Shown: one piece after another, positions 43,401-55,585 of the stretch
Numbering within the stretch: the first letter of the stretch is position 1
How the letters are laid out: the number at the start of each line of letters is the position of its first letter
NCBI GenBank assembly: GCA_030848705.1
Contig: CM061238.1
Span: 31,340,655 to 31,404,654 of the forward strand
DNA: 64,000 nt
Origin: Heracleum sosnowskyi
Taxonomy: Eukaryota; Streptophyta; Magnoliopsida; Apiales; Apiaceae
Direction: 5' to 3'
Position numbers and translations under genes: made by a program
Notes under the pieces: model-generated
Databases searched by the model: none
Seen by the model: only the letters and a program-made list of their open reading frames with translations
What the model was told of the DNA's origin: nothing

Positions 43401-43735
43401 TATGCTGCTTTATGCTGTGAAATGACTTATAAACTGTTTTCGCTTTTTGATAAAAAGCGGGATAAGATATAAAGTTTATATACTAGATAAGTACTAGATA
43501 TATACCAAGGTTAAGGATTAAAGACTCTAAGTATAGAGTACTTGTACGATGATTTTAAAACTTAGACCGGGAGTCAAATTATTATCTATTTTAAAATACT
43601 GTCAAAAGCTGGAAGGTTCCAGGGACAGTTATATTTTAAATGTTTATTAAATATTCCAATATCTATATTATGGAATATTTAAGGTGAGATATTTGAATAA
43701 TATTATAATAAATATTATTTGAATATTATTTAATT

Positions 43736-44060
43736 AAGTGAATATTATCTTGAATATTCACTTAAGTAGTTTTATATTGAATAATAATTCAATATTTATT
43801 ATTTGAATATTATTTAAATAAGTGAATATTATTTTGAATATTCACTTAAGTGTTTTATATTGAATAATAATTCAATATTTATTATTTGAATATTATTAAT
43901 TAATTAAGTGAATATTATTTTGAATATTCACTTAAGTGTTTTATATTGAATAATAATTCAATACTTATTATCTGAGGATTATTTAACTAAGTGAATATTA
44001 TTTTAAATATTCACTTAGGTGGTTTTATATTGAATAAATATTTAATATTTATTATTTGGG
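43736..44060 (+). repeat. Four AT-rich 85-bp tandem units in F's LTR
   Basis: Units begin at 43736, 43820, 43906 and 43989 (52678 on in the 3' LTR). Each has the hairpin arms AAGTGAATATT and AATATTCACTT followed by TTGAATAATAATTCAA. Confidence 0.8.
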
Positions 44061-44589
44061 TATTTATTAAATATTCCAAATATGATTTAAAATCATAGAA
44101 CCTTATTATATGTTTAAAGGTTCTATTATTTACACAAAAATATAAATTTCTGATTTTCAGAAAAGGTATTAAAGTAGAGATTCCCAACTATTATTTTAAG
44201 ATAGTTAAATGTAATTAAACGCAAACAATATTTTTCCAACTCATCGAAAACTGGGAATCTAGTTCAAGAATTCGAGGACAGAGTTTACCTCCACTGTTCC
44301 TCTAGAATACTTATAATTAGGGGATGGCTCCCCCATTCAAATAAGAGTTTTTCAAACTCACTGAACTCTGATATTTCAATAAACTCCCTGGTCATAATTT
44401 CAAAATACGTAGTAACCATCGGTAGTCCCGTTGACTAATGTCAACCCACACTTTGACTTACTCCTTTCAATTACTCTGGAGTAAGGTGTTCTAAACGGTT
44501 ACAAAGTTTTGACAAGTATTCGTACTTGGGAAATGTGGAATTAAATTCCGATTTCCGTTTCATTAATATTTTTCATCATGGGAATTGGA

Positions 44590-44745
44590 AGGGCCTACAC
44601 GGCAATGAAATAGTTGCCGGGGTAGTGCCAAATTTATCAAGGCTTGCCCGGTGATGAAATAGGCGCTGAGGTAGTGATCTCTTGAGTGCTAAGGCTTGCC
44701 CGGTGATGAAAAATAGGCGCCGAGGTAGTGATCTCTTAGCACAAT
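44590..44745 (+). repeat. 52-bp GC-richer repeat in F's LTR
   Basis: Two good copies of GGCTTGCCCGGTGATGAAA...GGTAGTGATCTCTT (44641, 44693) and a degenerate one before them at about 44595. Confidence 0.7.
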
Positions 44746-45970
44746 GGCCCATATGCGGTCAGGGTGATAACCGAACAGGAAGTCGTCCTTCTACTAGTAG
44801 AAAAGAAAAGTCACGATACAACGGCTGATCACCGCGTATCGGGTGTTCCAGTATATTCCCTTCCCTCCAATTGGAGTTGTGCTGCACATTGTAACAAAAG
44901 CCTAGGCGCTGAGTTACTGATAATGTGACAGTGACGAGTAATGATGTTCCTCATACGGTGGTTGTACTGTGTGGCATGTTTTGACGAAAAGAATATTTAA
45001 ACATATCGTTCTGTATACGAACGGAGTTTTAAAGGTTTTTCTTTATGATATAAGTCTACATATATGATTAAGCTGCTATATCGGATTGTCGAGTTATAGT
45101 GCTCATTCTTGCTTCTTTTATAAAAAGGTGTTCATTACTGATATTCTACAGTATTTTGAACAGTATGAGATACCTAAGTAGATATGTGAGTATATATGTT
45201 GAAAAGATATTTAAGATATACAGTATGTTGAACTGTATAGTATTTTGAATCGATGGATAGGTTTTAAGCCTTGATTCCATTATTTGATATCTATGTTAAA
45301 AGATATGTTTTGAATCTTGGTTCATTATATCGATACCAAGGATTTCTAAAGGATTTACGAAAAGTATTTGAGTATGATTATAAATCATACGGTATGTTGA
45401 ACGATATACTATTTTGGGGATAAACCCTAGTAGTTTTAAACATGGATCCTATATGGATTATCTTCCAAAAAGGTTTAAAGATTTAAACTTGGATAGATTT
45501 CTTGCTGAGCGCTATTAGCTCATTCTTGCTTTATTTATACTTTCAGCATGAAGAAAACATGGCCGATTCACCTCACGTTACGAGAGCAAGGGAATGGAGA
45601 GACCACCCTTGAGTTAGTTCAGCAAGATGGATACTGTCGGATTTAGCAGAACAGCTGTAGACTGAGTTAGTAAGAATTGTTTTCGAATAGGTTTGTATTA
45701 TTAAACCTTGTATAGAATTGTGAGATCTATTATTTTAACTTCAGGTAGAGGTTGTAAATGATAGATGAGATCCTGGATAGTACATTTGAATTGTAATAAC
45801 AAATGTTACTTATTGTTGCTCATTTCCAAGGCTATAACTTGTGTGTGTGTGCGTAAGTGATTGGGGTCAATTGGAGTTATATTATTAGAATGTTGTAAGT
45901 AATACAGGTATTGTGTAATTGATGGAGCGTGACAACCCAGATTCCTGACCCCGGGTCTGGGGGTGTTACA

Positions 45971-48216
45971 GAAATGGCATCAGAGCGTTAAGTTATAAAC
46001 TTGGATTTGAGAGTGTTAAGAGTTATAAGTGAGAGAATGACGTGAGGACTCATATAGAGTTCGTTAAGTGGACTACCGGAAGTAGTGCCATCGAGGATGT
46101 TAAGATTAATGAGTTTAGTTGAGAACTTATCGGAGGACCGATAGGACTATTGAAGATCATCATAATGATGAGAAGGACGTTTAGAATTGTACACGGATTA
46201 TCAAAGAGATTAAGATAAGACGCGGAGCAGAGTCTCGATCGCAGTTGAGGTAAGGTCAGAATGGCCAATACCAATGGATAACTTGACTTAGTAAGAACCT
46301 AAGTGTTTGTAGTTAATCGTAGTTTGCCACTAGAAGGCATCATATGTGAAGATTGAGATGTTTACTGTCCTTTACGCGACCCGAATTACTAAATTGCGTG
46401 GACTAGTTAAGGCATTATCTTGTGTATGAGGTCCAAGCCTTGAGAACAACGATTCCACCAGAGTTGGTGTCTTTTCCGTCGATGGGTATTTTGTTACCTA
46501 AGAGGAAGACTTTTGCGTACATATAGTACCAGAACGTTATCGTGAGACGAACGCGCTAAATCGCATCGCGAGTATATTTCGTACGATAGGCCATGAGGGC
46601 TCAACTCAGAAATCAAAGACATGAAGAATGGTTAGCGTGATTCTAATGAAGACACGTATGGTTGCGACAAGCAATGCGACAATCTTAGGACCTACGAGGA
46701 ACGAGACCTATGGTGACCTGGGATTGGATTCGTTCGATACGATTGGTGATAAGAAATTACACATACGTTAATCGACCTTCATCTTTTGAGGATGTGTTGA
46801 TGCGGCCGTAGGAGGCCCAATCTCTGGACGATTATCGTGGAATGACAAATATGTTCAAACTCCCAACCTGATTGCGAAATTGTACGTTTTTAAGGTACCA
46901 TTGGTTAGTACCCTAAGCCATGAAGGCAGAAAGATAAGATCATCCTCGTACGGGTGATGTTAGAAATTATGATGACCATTGACTTTTTGGTATCTACTTG
47001 CTGGTACACTACTCAATCTAAAACCATTCATGCCCGTGTTACCTTGAATAGTTCATGTCAGGTAACCTTTCTAATTTCCTACTTCAACTTGGGATGCAAC
47101 CAACTATTGTTAAGTATTCATTTTATTTCTTCATATTTGGACTCCTCAGTCGAGTTCATGAATATCTATCTATTTATTTAAACATAGATGATGTATATTT
47201 CAGAGACTACTCATGAATTCTTTTCTTCTGTTAAGAAGAGATTTGCACATCAGATGTTGAAATCGTAGAAAGGATATCAATTTGATGTTGATATTCCGAA
47301 TTCAATTCTATTGGAGAATTTGACAAAGTTTATGTACGGAGACACCTTTGGGTGGACCGTTTCACTGATGAGAAATGTTTGGTGGGAGGTGATCGATTGT
47401 TCCGATACCGAGAACCATCTATTCAGACCCTATATTCTATTCAAGGGTTATAATTACCTTGTTCGTCCCAAACTTATTTACTCTTCTTTTCAATTCATTA
47501 TCCGAGTAGTCAAAATTTTGCTTTCTTTCTTTCTTCGACTACGATGTCGAGATTTTGTACTAATAGATTGAAAATGGCTAATTGTATGTGCCATTATGAG
47601 TGACTAGTTAATTGTTCTAACTAGTTGAAATTTTAATGATATGATGAAAATCTAGCTAATCATCCTAGCTAGATGTTGCATCCCAAACTAATCGAATTAG
47701 CAATTTTTGTTCAGCTAGTTGTTAATGTTTATTGAAATGAACTAGTTATTGTATCACTAAGTTCAGCTTTCGGTCAAAAGTATATAAGTGAATTCACGAT
47801 GCATTTGTATGCAGTGAAGTATGGTGGGAAGATTTTCAAACGATAATTTGATTGAGACCTAACCAGGTCGCCCCCCCCCCCTCAGCGAGAATTTTTACAA
47901 AGTTTTTTTTTATATATAAAGCATTTTGTTGCTTGAAGTATTCTTGGTACCATGCAAGCATTTTCCTTAGTATTTGGAAAAGTAGAGTGTTGAAGCTGAG
48001 AGCTAAAACGAATGAGTACGACAAGTTATGAATTGAAGTTTACGGAAATTGCCAAGGTTGTTTCGCATGATGCGAATTCAGAATAACGAAGTGAACGAAA
48101 CGACTAATGATGTTACCTTGGTTAATGAAACGATTGTGATAGAAAGAAGGTAAGAATTCAGATTGTAGGACGAGGGAACGATTGATCTCGAAGGATATGA
48201 AACTTGTTTAGCGACT
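45971..48216 (+). other. F leader and decayed gag/protease region
   Basis: PBS-like TGGCATCAGAGC at 45975-45986, one base off the initiator tRNA-Met complement. After it I find no gag or protease frame. Isolated open stretches have no recognisable domain, and C10 at about 47871-47880 is a plain homopolymer. This was probably the gag-protease region before decay. Confidence 0.6.
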
Positions 48217-49310
48217 GTGATGAATACGAAACGGGAAGTACCCAGTGTACATAATATACCTGTTGTCAACGAATTCGAGGATGTATTTCCAGAAGATCTT
48301 CCGGGGTTACCACCCGATAGAGAAATAAAGTCTGCTATAGAATTGGCTCCAAGAACGGCGCCAGTTTCGAAGGCCCCGTACCGACTAGCTCCAGTCGAGA
48401 TGAAGAAATTAATCGCTCAACTGTAAGAATTGTTAGAGAAAGGAATGATAAGACCAATTGCGTCACCGTGGGATGCACCCGTATTATTGGTGAAGAAAAA
48501 GGGACGGCAACATGAGGCTGTGCATAGAGTATCGAAATCTGAATAGGCTAACTGTTAAGAATGAATACCCCTGCCAAGGATCCGTGATTTATCGATCGGC
48601 TGCATGATGCAGTTAAATTCTCGAAGATTGATTTGAAAACGGGATACCACCATTTGAATATTAAACTTGAGGACGTACCCAAGACTGCGTTTCGCACCAG
48701 GTATGGACACTGCAAGTTTTTTGTAATGTCGTTGGGCTAACGAATGCCCTTGCAGCTTTCATGGATTGATGAATCGAGTTTTCAAGCAGTATTTGGACAA
48801 GTGTGTCATAGTTTTATCGATGATATTTTAGTCTACTCCTAGACAGAGGAGGAACACACAGAACATTTGAGGATCGTGCTAGAAGCACTGAGGAGAGAAA
48901 AGTTTCCAGAAAATTAAAGAAGAGACTAGTCACCGCCCTGTGCTGGTATTGCCAGACGGGAAGGGAGATTTTGTGATCTATAGCGACGCATCGCATAAAG
49001 GATTAGAGTGTGTGCTTATGCAGCACGGAAAGGTAATTACGTATGTATCTAGACAGTTAAAGGAATATAAATTTAGATACCCTACGCATGACTTAGAATT
49101 GGCAGCGATAGTTTTCGCTTTAAAGGTTTGGAGGCACTACTTGTATGGAAAGAAGTGCGAGAATTACTCAATTATAAGAGCATTAGATACACTTTCCCAG
49201 AAAGAACTTAACATGAGAACAGAAAAGATAGCTAAAGCTAATCAAGGATTATGATGGTGGGATTCTTTACCACCCAGGGAAGGCCAATGTGGTGGCCAAT
49301 GCCCTTAGTA
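48217..49310 (+). pseudogene. Gypsy RT and RNase H remnant of element F
   Basis: RT begins with EFEDVFPEDLPGLPPDREI and APYRLAPVEM (48265-48410), stops at 48424, then continues in shifting frames: IRPIASPWDAP, KIDLKTGYHH, KTAFRTRYGH and FIDDILVYS (about 48814-48840). RNase H follows (FVIYSDASHKGLECVLMQ, THDLELAAIVFALKVWRHYL), then YHPGKANVVANALSRK (about 49270-49317). There are many stops and shifts. The Ty3/gypsy type is clear; Del/Tekay is a likely but unproven lineage. Confidence 0.85.
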
Positions 49311-50083
49311 GGAAAAAGAGACCTAAGATGATAACATCGTCGGATAAGTTAATCCAAGGATTTGAGAAAATGGAAATTGAGGTAAAGAAAGTTAAGGAAA
49401 TGTTATAGGTAGCCCGATAAATAAAAGGATTTATCGATTTGTAGGTAAATATTGGATATGTCAGAAAATGAAGGCAGAACAAAGACCTAGTTGACTATCA
49501 CAGTTAATAGAGATTCCTGATTAGGAATGTAAGTTTACTATAATGGATTCTGTGATAGGATCAACAAGAATCGAGTCGGACTATGACGTCAATTAAGCTA
49601 TAATTGATGGATCAAATGGGTCTACTCATATTTTGTTTTTGCAAAAGATCTGAAATCAAAGAGTTGCGAAAGAGATAGTTGGGTGACGTGGAGTTCCAGT
49701 CACCATCGTGTCAGATAAGAACCAATGATTGAACTCTCGATTCGAGAGGAGTTTTCCAAACATGTTTGGCAACGAGTTTGAGTGCGAGCACTACGTAGGA
49801 TCCGCAGACCGACGGACCAACCGGAAGAAACATTTCAGATAACCAAAGTTATGGTAAGTGTTGTACCGTCGACTGCAAGAGTAGTCGGACATTGATAGAA
49901 AATGGGTATGTAAGAGTACAACCAGAATTGGCTTATATAAAGCGTCCGGTAGATATTGCAGACCGGAATGAGTGAGAGTTGTAATGAGACCAGAGGGTTG
50001 AGGAGTCAACCTGGAAACTGGAGATTTCGATATTGAAAGAGTAACCTTGGCTATTTTCTTAGATTCCGGGACGGAATCCTTTT
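49311..50083 (+). pseudogene. Decayed gypsy integrase of element F
   Basis: Only short pieces survive, such as HGVPVTIVSDK-like codons near 49690-49720 (second catalytic Asp region) and PQTDGPTGR near 49803. The rest is not readable as protein. No chromodomain is recognised. Confidence 0.6.
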
Positions 50084-50096
50084 AAGTAGGGGAGAC
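50084..50096 (+). promoter_or_regulatory. Polypurine tract of element F
   Basis: AAGTAGGGGAGAC (50084-50096) directly before the 3' LTR. Confidence 0.8.
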
Positions 50097-53000
50097 TGTA
50101 ATAACCCCAAATTTTGGACTTAGTTAAAAAAAAAAAAAATTTTGATGAATAGTAAATGTGATGAATAGTAAATTTGCTGATGGAAAATTTTTCAGCCCAC
50201 ACTATGTAGACGACATGGAATGAATGTTTCGAAGTTATATTATTGATGTATAAGGAGAATAAGTGAATGCAAACGCGATCAGAATCAGAAGATTCCCATC
50301 CGAGTTTTAAATCACTATTCACTGGACAGTTAAGGACGTATTGATTTGATCGTTTTAAGAAATATTGAGAAATGAGAAATACATGATCATATCTTAAACC
50401 TAGATGAGAAACCTAAGAATATATATTAGACAAAGGTAATGGAAGGATAAAGGAAGTACCCTAGCTTTGGTACAGAGAAACGTCTTTAGAACCACTTGAA
50501 ACTAACGCGAAACAAAAGCGTAATAAATTATGGATTAAACCCTAACCAAAGGAGGAGTATTATATGAGATCATCAAGTGCAATATATAAAAGAATTGAGG
50601 ATGCAAAGGATGACATAAGCATGATGCAAGAGGATGACATAGGCATGACAAAGTGATGACAAAGTGGTGAATCACCACCTTGTCACCACTTTCACCACCA
50701 CCACTCATCCAAAATAAGCCTTGTCATTGATGACAAAACCTTGTTTTAGCCACACAAAATAATCAGCAAGGTATTAGGATTAATTAGACAAAACAAAAAG
50801 AAAAGAAAAATCAAAGAAAACAAATCACAAAAGAGAAGCATCAAGAACATGAGCCATTCGGCTATTTTCTTCAACCAAGTCCTTAAAAATTTTGCTCATA
50901 CTTCCACTCATCCATAATTCTTGATCTTGGGCTCTAAATCACCCTCATCCTATATCCAAGGTAGATCTCTAATCTTAGCCTCATACCTTTATGATAGCTT
51001 GATCAAAATTGGATTCAAAGTTGATGATGAATAGTAATGTGAATAGTAAACTCATAGATTCTTGATTTCTTTTGATGATTTTAGGTTTGTTTAGCATAGT
51101 TAAGGTGCAAGGGAGGATATATCAACCATATATAGCCTTTGTTAGCATCCAAGGAAGGTATAAACTTCTTTCTTTTTTATGAGTTTTGATTGATCTATGA
51201 AGATTAGAAGTGTTAGATTGAATCTATGTTAGTATATAGCATGTATGCATGATTTTAAGCATGTTTGATGGTTAAGTTGTGGATGAACTTGTGATTTAGG
51301 GTGTGACCTTATTTAGACAGAAAATGCAAGTATTAGTGTGAGTTTGATTGGTGGATTGATTGATGGTTGATTGTGGTTGGATTGGAGTGTTTTAAAACAC
51401 GGGAATTACGCGTAAGCGCCGTTACCATGTCGATTTTTACTTAGGTAGTTTAGACAGAAACCATGACTGCAAAACAGGGCATACCCTTGAGGTTTCTGAC
51501 CATGAGCATGTAGGCTCTGTTTCCTAGATGATTTTAGCGAAAGAATCGTGTCGTTTTGATTTACGGTTTAGGAGAAACGCCCGTTTTAGTAAAAGCGGTT
51601 TCGCGTAACTAAGCGATTCACTGTATGAACTTTGAGATTGTGATCAAGCCCTTTAAAAATGGAATTGGGTCGAGATATTAATAAGGATATTAGTATGGAC
51701 AGTTAGGAAAGGAACCTAGAAGGTTTCGTGTTAAAAAGATGATTTTTCGATTTTATAAAAATACGCGAACGAAGGTTGCGCGAGTGAAATACCCTTAAGG
51801 GGATGGCTTAAAACAAGGAAATGGTAAAGGATAAATACTTGGGATTTGTGAATAGGTTTTCACCCAAACTTTTGACTTAGAAGTTTACGGAATGTTACGA
51901 GGTTATAGATGACCAAGAGCGAGACAATTGATGTTCGTTAATAGAACGTTAGTGCTTAAGTTAAATGCACTTTAAATGATTAAGCCAGGGGACTGATCGG
52001 GTATTTCTTTGTTTATAGATTTCCCGGCAAGTTCTCAAACCCATAACAACCAAGGACCCGAGGCAAGTTTTCTCATTCCATGCTATGTTTTAAAGTACCA
52101 TATTCTGATGATGCATATGATAGATGCACGTTTTCAAACGTAATATATGCATACGATATTATGCATGTTTTCAAACCGTACATCGTATATGGATGTGTTT
52201 GGATTTTAAACTATGAAGATGTTAATATGCATATGATAGATGCATGCTTTCAAATGTATTATATGCATACAATATTATGCAAGTTTTCAAACCCTATACC
52301 ATATAATGATGCTGTTGTTATATATGTTGTGGTATCGCTATATATGCTGCTTTATGCTGTGAAATGACTTATAAACTGTTTTCGCTTTTTGATAAAAAGC
52401 GGGATAAGATATAAAGTTTATATACTAGATAAGTACTAGATATATACCAAGGTTAAGGATTAAAGACTCTAAGTATAGAGTACTTGTACGATGATTTTAA
52501 AACTTAGACCGGGAGTCAAATTATTATCTATTTTAAAATACTGTCAAAAGCTGGAAGGTTCCAGGGACAGTTATATTTTAAATGTTTATTAAATATTCCA
52601 ATATCTATATTATGGAATATTTAAGGTGAGATATTTGAATAATATTATAATAAATATTATTTGAATATTATTTAATTAAGTGAATATTATCTTGAATATT
52701 CACTTAAGTAGTTTTATATTGAATAATAATTCAATATTTATTATTTGAATATTATTTAAATAAGTGAATATTATTTTGAATATTCACTTAAGTGTTTTAT
52801 ATTGAATAATAATTCAATATTTATTATTTGAATATTATTAATTAATTAAGTGAATATTATTTTGAATATTCACTTAAGTGTTTTATATTGAATAATAATT
52901 CAATACTTATTATCTGAGGATTATTTAACTAAGTGAATATTATTTTAAATATTCACTTAGGTGGTTTTATATTGAATAAATATTTAATATTTATTATTTG

Positions 53001-54912
53001 GGTATTTATTAAATATTCCAAATATGATTTAAAATCATAGAACCTTATTATATGTTTAAAGGTTCTATTATTTACACAAAAATATAAATTTCTGATTTTC
53101 AGAAAAGGTATTAAAGTAGAGATTCCCAACTATTATTTTAAGATAGTTAAATGTAATTAAACGCAAACAATATTTTTCCAACTCATCGGAAACTGGGAAT
53201 CTAGTTCAAGAATTCGAGGACAGAGTTTACCTCCACTGTTCCTCTAGAATACTTATAATTAGGGGATGGCTCCCCCATTCAAATAAGAGTTTTTCAAACT
53301 CACTGAACTCTGATATTTCAATAAACTCCCTGGTCATAATTTCAAAATACGTAGTAACCATCGGTAGTCCCGTTGACTAATGTCAACCCACACTTTGACT
53401 TACTCCTTTCAATTACTCTGGAGTAAGGTGTTCTAAACGGTTACAAAGTTTTGACAAGTATTCGTACTTGGGAAATGTGGAATTAAATTCCGATTTCCGT
53501 TTCATTAATATTTTTCATCATGGGAATTGGAAGGGCCTACACGGCAATGAAATAGTTGCCGGGGTAGTGCCAAATTTATCAAGGCTTGCCCGGTGATGAA
53601 ATAGGCGCTGAGGTAGTGATCTCTTGAGTGCTAAGGCTTGCCCGGTGATGAAAAATAGGCGCCGAGGTAGTGATCTCTTAGCACAATGGCCCATATGCGG
53701 TCAGGGTGATAACCGAACAGGAAGTCGTCCTTCTACTAGTAGAAAAGAAAAGTCACGATACAACGGCTGATCACCGCGTATCGGGTGTTCCAGTATATTC
53801 CCTTCCCTCCAATTGGAGTTGTGCTGCACATTGTAACAAAAGCCTAGGCGCTGAGTTACTGATAATGTGACAGTGACGAGTAATGATGTTCCTCATACGG
53901 TGGTTGTACTGTGTGGCATGTTTTGACGAAAAGAATATTTAAACATATCGTTCTGTATACGAACGGAGTTTTAAAGGTTTTTCTTTATGATATAAGTCTA
54001 CATATATGATTAAGCTGCTATATCGGATTGTCGAGTTATAGTGCTCATTCTTGCTTCTTTTATAAAAAGGTGTTCATTACTGATATTCTACAGTATTTTG
54101 AACAGTATGAGATACCTAAGTAGATATGTGAGTATATATGTTGAAAAGATATTTAAGATATACAGTATGTTGAACTGTATAGTATTTTGAATCGATGGAT
54201 AGGTTTTAAGCCTTGATTCCATTATTTGATATCTATGTTAAAAGATATGTTTTGAATCTTGGTTCATTATATCGATACCAAGGATTTCTAAAGGATTTAC
54301 GAAAAGTATTTGAGTATGATTATAAATCATACGGTATGTTGAACGATATACTATTTTGGGGATAAACCCTAGTAGTTTTAAACATGGATCCTATATGGAT
54401 TATCTTCCAAAAAGGTTTAAAGATTTAAACTTGGATAGATTTCTTGCTGAGCGCTATTAGCTCATTCTTGCTTTATTTATACTTTCAGCATGAAGAAAAC
54501 ATGGCCGATTCACCTCGCGTTACGAGAGCAAGGGAATGGAGAGACCACCCTTGAGTTAGTTCAGCAAGATGGATACTGTCGGATTTAGCAGAACAGCTGT
54601 AGACTGAGTTAGTAAGAATTGTTTTCGAATAGGTTTGTATTATTAAACCTTGTATAGAATTGTGAGATCTATTATTTTAACTTCAGGTAGAGGTTGTAAA
54701 TGATAGATGAGATCCTGGATAGTACATTTGAATTGTAATAACAAATGTTACTTATTGTTGCTCATTTCCAAGGCTATAACTTGTGTGTGTGTGCGTAAGT
54801 GATTGGGGTCAATTGGAGTTATATTATTAGAATGTTGTAAGTAATACAGGTATTGTGTAATTGATGGAGCGTGACAACCCAGATTCCTGACCCCGGGTCT
54901 GGGGGTGTTACA
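50097..54912 (+). repeat. 3' LTR of element F (4816 bp)
   Basis: Copy of 41158-45970 with the same ends. Three extra single bases in A/T runs account for the length difference. Confidence 0.92.
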
Positions 54913-54917
54913 ACAAG

Positions 54918-55565
54918 TATGGTCCTGTCACCAAGAACTTTGTTCAAGGTGATTCTAGTAATTCAAAGAAAGTTGAGAAGCCTGTTGAGAGAGCTAATGT
55001 AGGTCACTTGTCTAACAAGCAATTGAAAGACAAGTTAGAGAAAGTTCAAGTTGAGGCTAAGGGAAATAAAAAGAATAACAGGAATGGCAAAGTAGGGATT
55101 AACAAACACAACAATTACACACCTGACAAATATGCTCCTAGAAAGACATGTGTCAATTGTGGAAGTGTTAATCATTTATCTACTAACTGCAAATCTGTTA
55201 AGAAGACTGCTAATGTGAAGATTCCCAAGCCTGCAATGAATAGTTCTATGCCTACAATGCCTGTTATGCCTAACATGTTTGCTCCATATGCACAATTTCA
55301 GAATACATATGCTAGCATGTCAGTTGTGCCTAATCCATACATGAATATGTTAAATGTGCCACAAATGCCATGGAATGTGAATAACATGTTTGTTCCACCA
55401 ACTATGCATGCTGTGAATGAAAATGTGAGCAACTCTCAGAAATCAACACCAAGGGTAAAAATTGATTTAAGTCGATCTGAGCCCAAGGTGAAAAATGATA
55501 TTAAAGGAAAAGCAAAGGCTAACAAAACAGGACCCAAGGAAACTTGGGTACCAAAATCAACTTGA
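54918..55565 (+). pseudogene. Gag of element E, last 215 codons
   Basis: Continues gag in frame after F and its duplicated target. It has a second knuckle, CVNCGSVNHLSTNC (about 55149), a Met/Pro/Asn-rich stretch (MPTMPVMPNMFAPYA-like, 55245-55420) and the WVPK block before the TGA at 55563. The pol frame overlaps this end by about 20 bases in -1, and a TTTTATTGTGTGCAG|GG acceptor-like site ends at 55585. Confidence 0.85.
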
Positions 55566-55585
55566 TTTGGTTTTATTGTGTGCAG

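Larger units (their letters stand above)
41158..45970 (+). repeat. 5' LTR of element F (4813 bp)
   Basis: Unusually long. It contains an A13 run near the start, a 116-bp tandem duplication, four 85-bp AT-rich units and a 52-bp repeat (listed separately). ORFs inside it recur at the same place in both LTRs and look non-coding. I cannot place its promoter with confidence. Confidence 0.92.
41158..54912 (+). mobile_element. Element F: Ty3/gypsy element with 4.8-kb LTRs, dead pol
   Basis: LTRs 41158-45970 (4813 bp) and 50097-54912 (4816 bp), ends TGTAATAACC...GGGTGTTACA, target duplication ACAAG (41153-41157, 54913-54917). By eye the LTRs differ at eight bases and three one-base indels. The internal part is only 4126 bp and carries wrecked RT, RNase H and integrase in gypsy order (integrase last), like Del/Tekay-type chromoviruses. 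Nearly identical LTRs around a ruined pol suggest movement with enzymes from another copy. Confidence 0.9.

Noticed and set aside
43138..43425. 95-aa ORF, repeated identically at 52080-52367
   Set aside because: It lies in the tandem duplication of F's LTR; both copies exist only because the LTRs are copies. No domain or promoter.
43736..44060. Regularly spaced repeats considered as a CRISPR-like array
   Set aside because: The units are contiguous AT-rich tandem repeats in a plant LTR, with no unique spacers.
47871..47880. C10 run in F
   Set aside because: Plain homopolymer in decayed sequence, without the LTR-end context seen in D.
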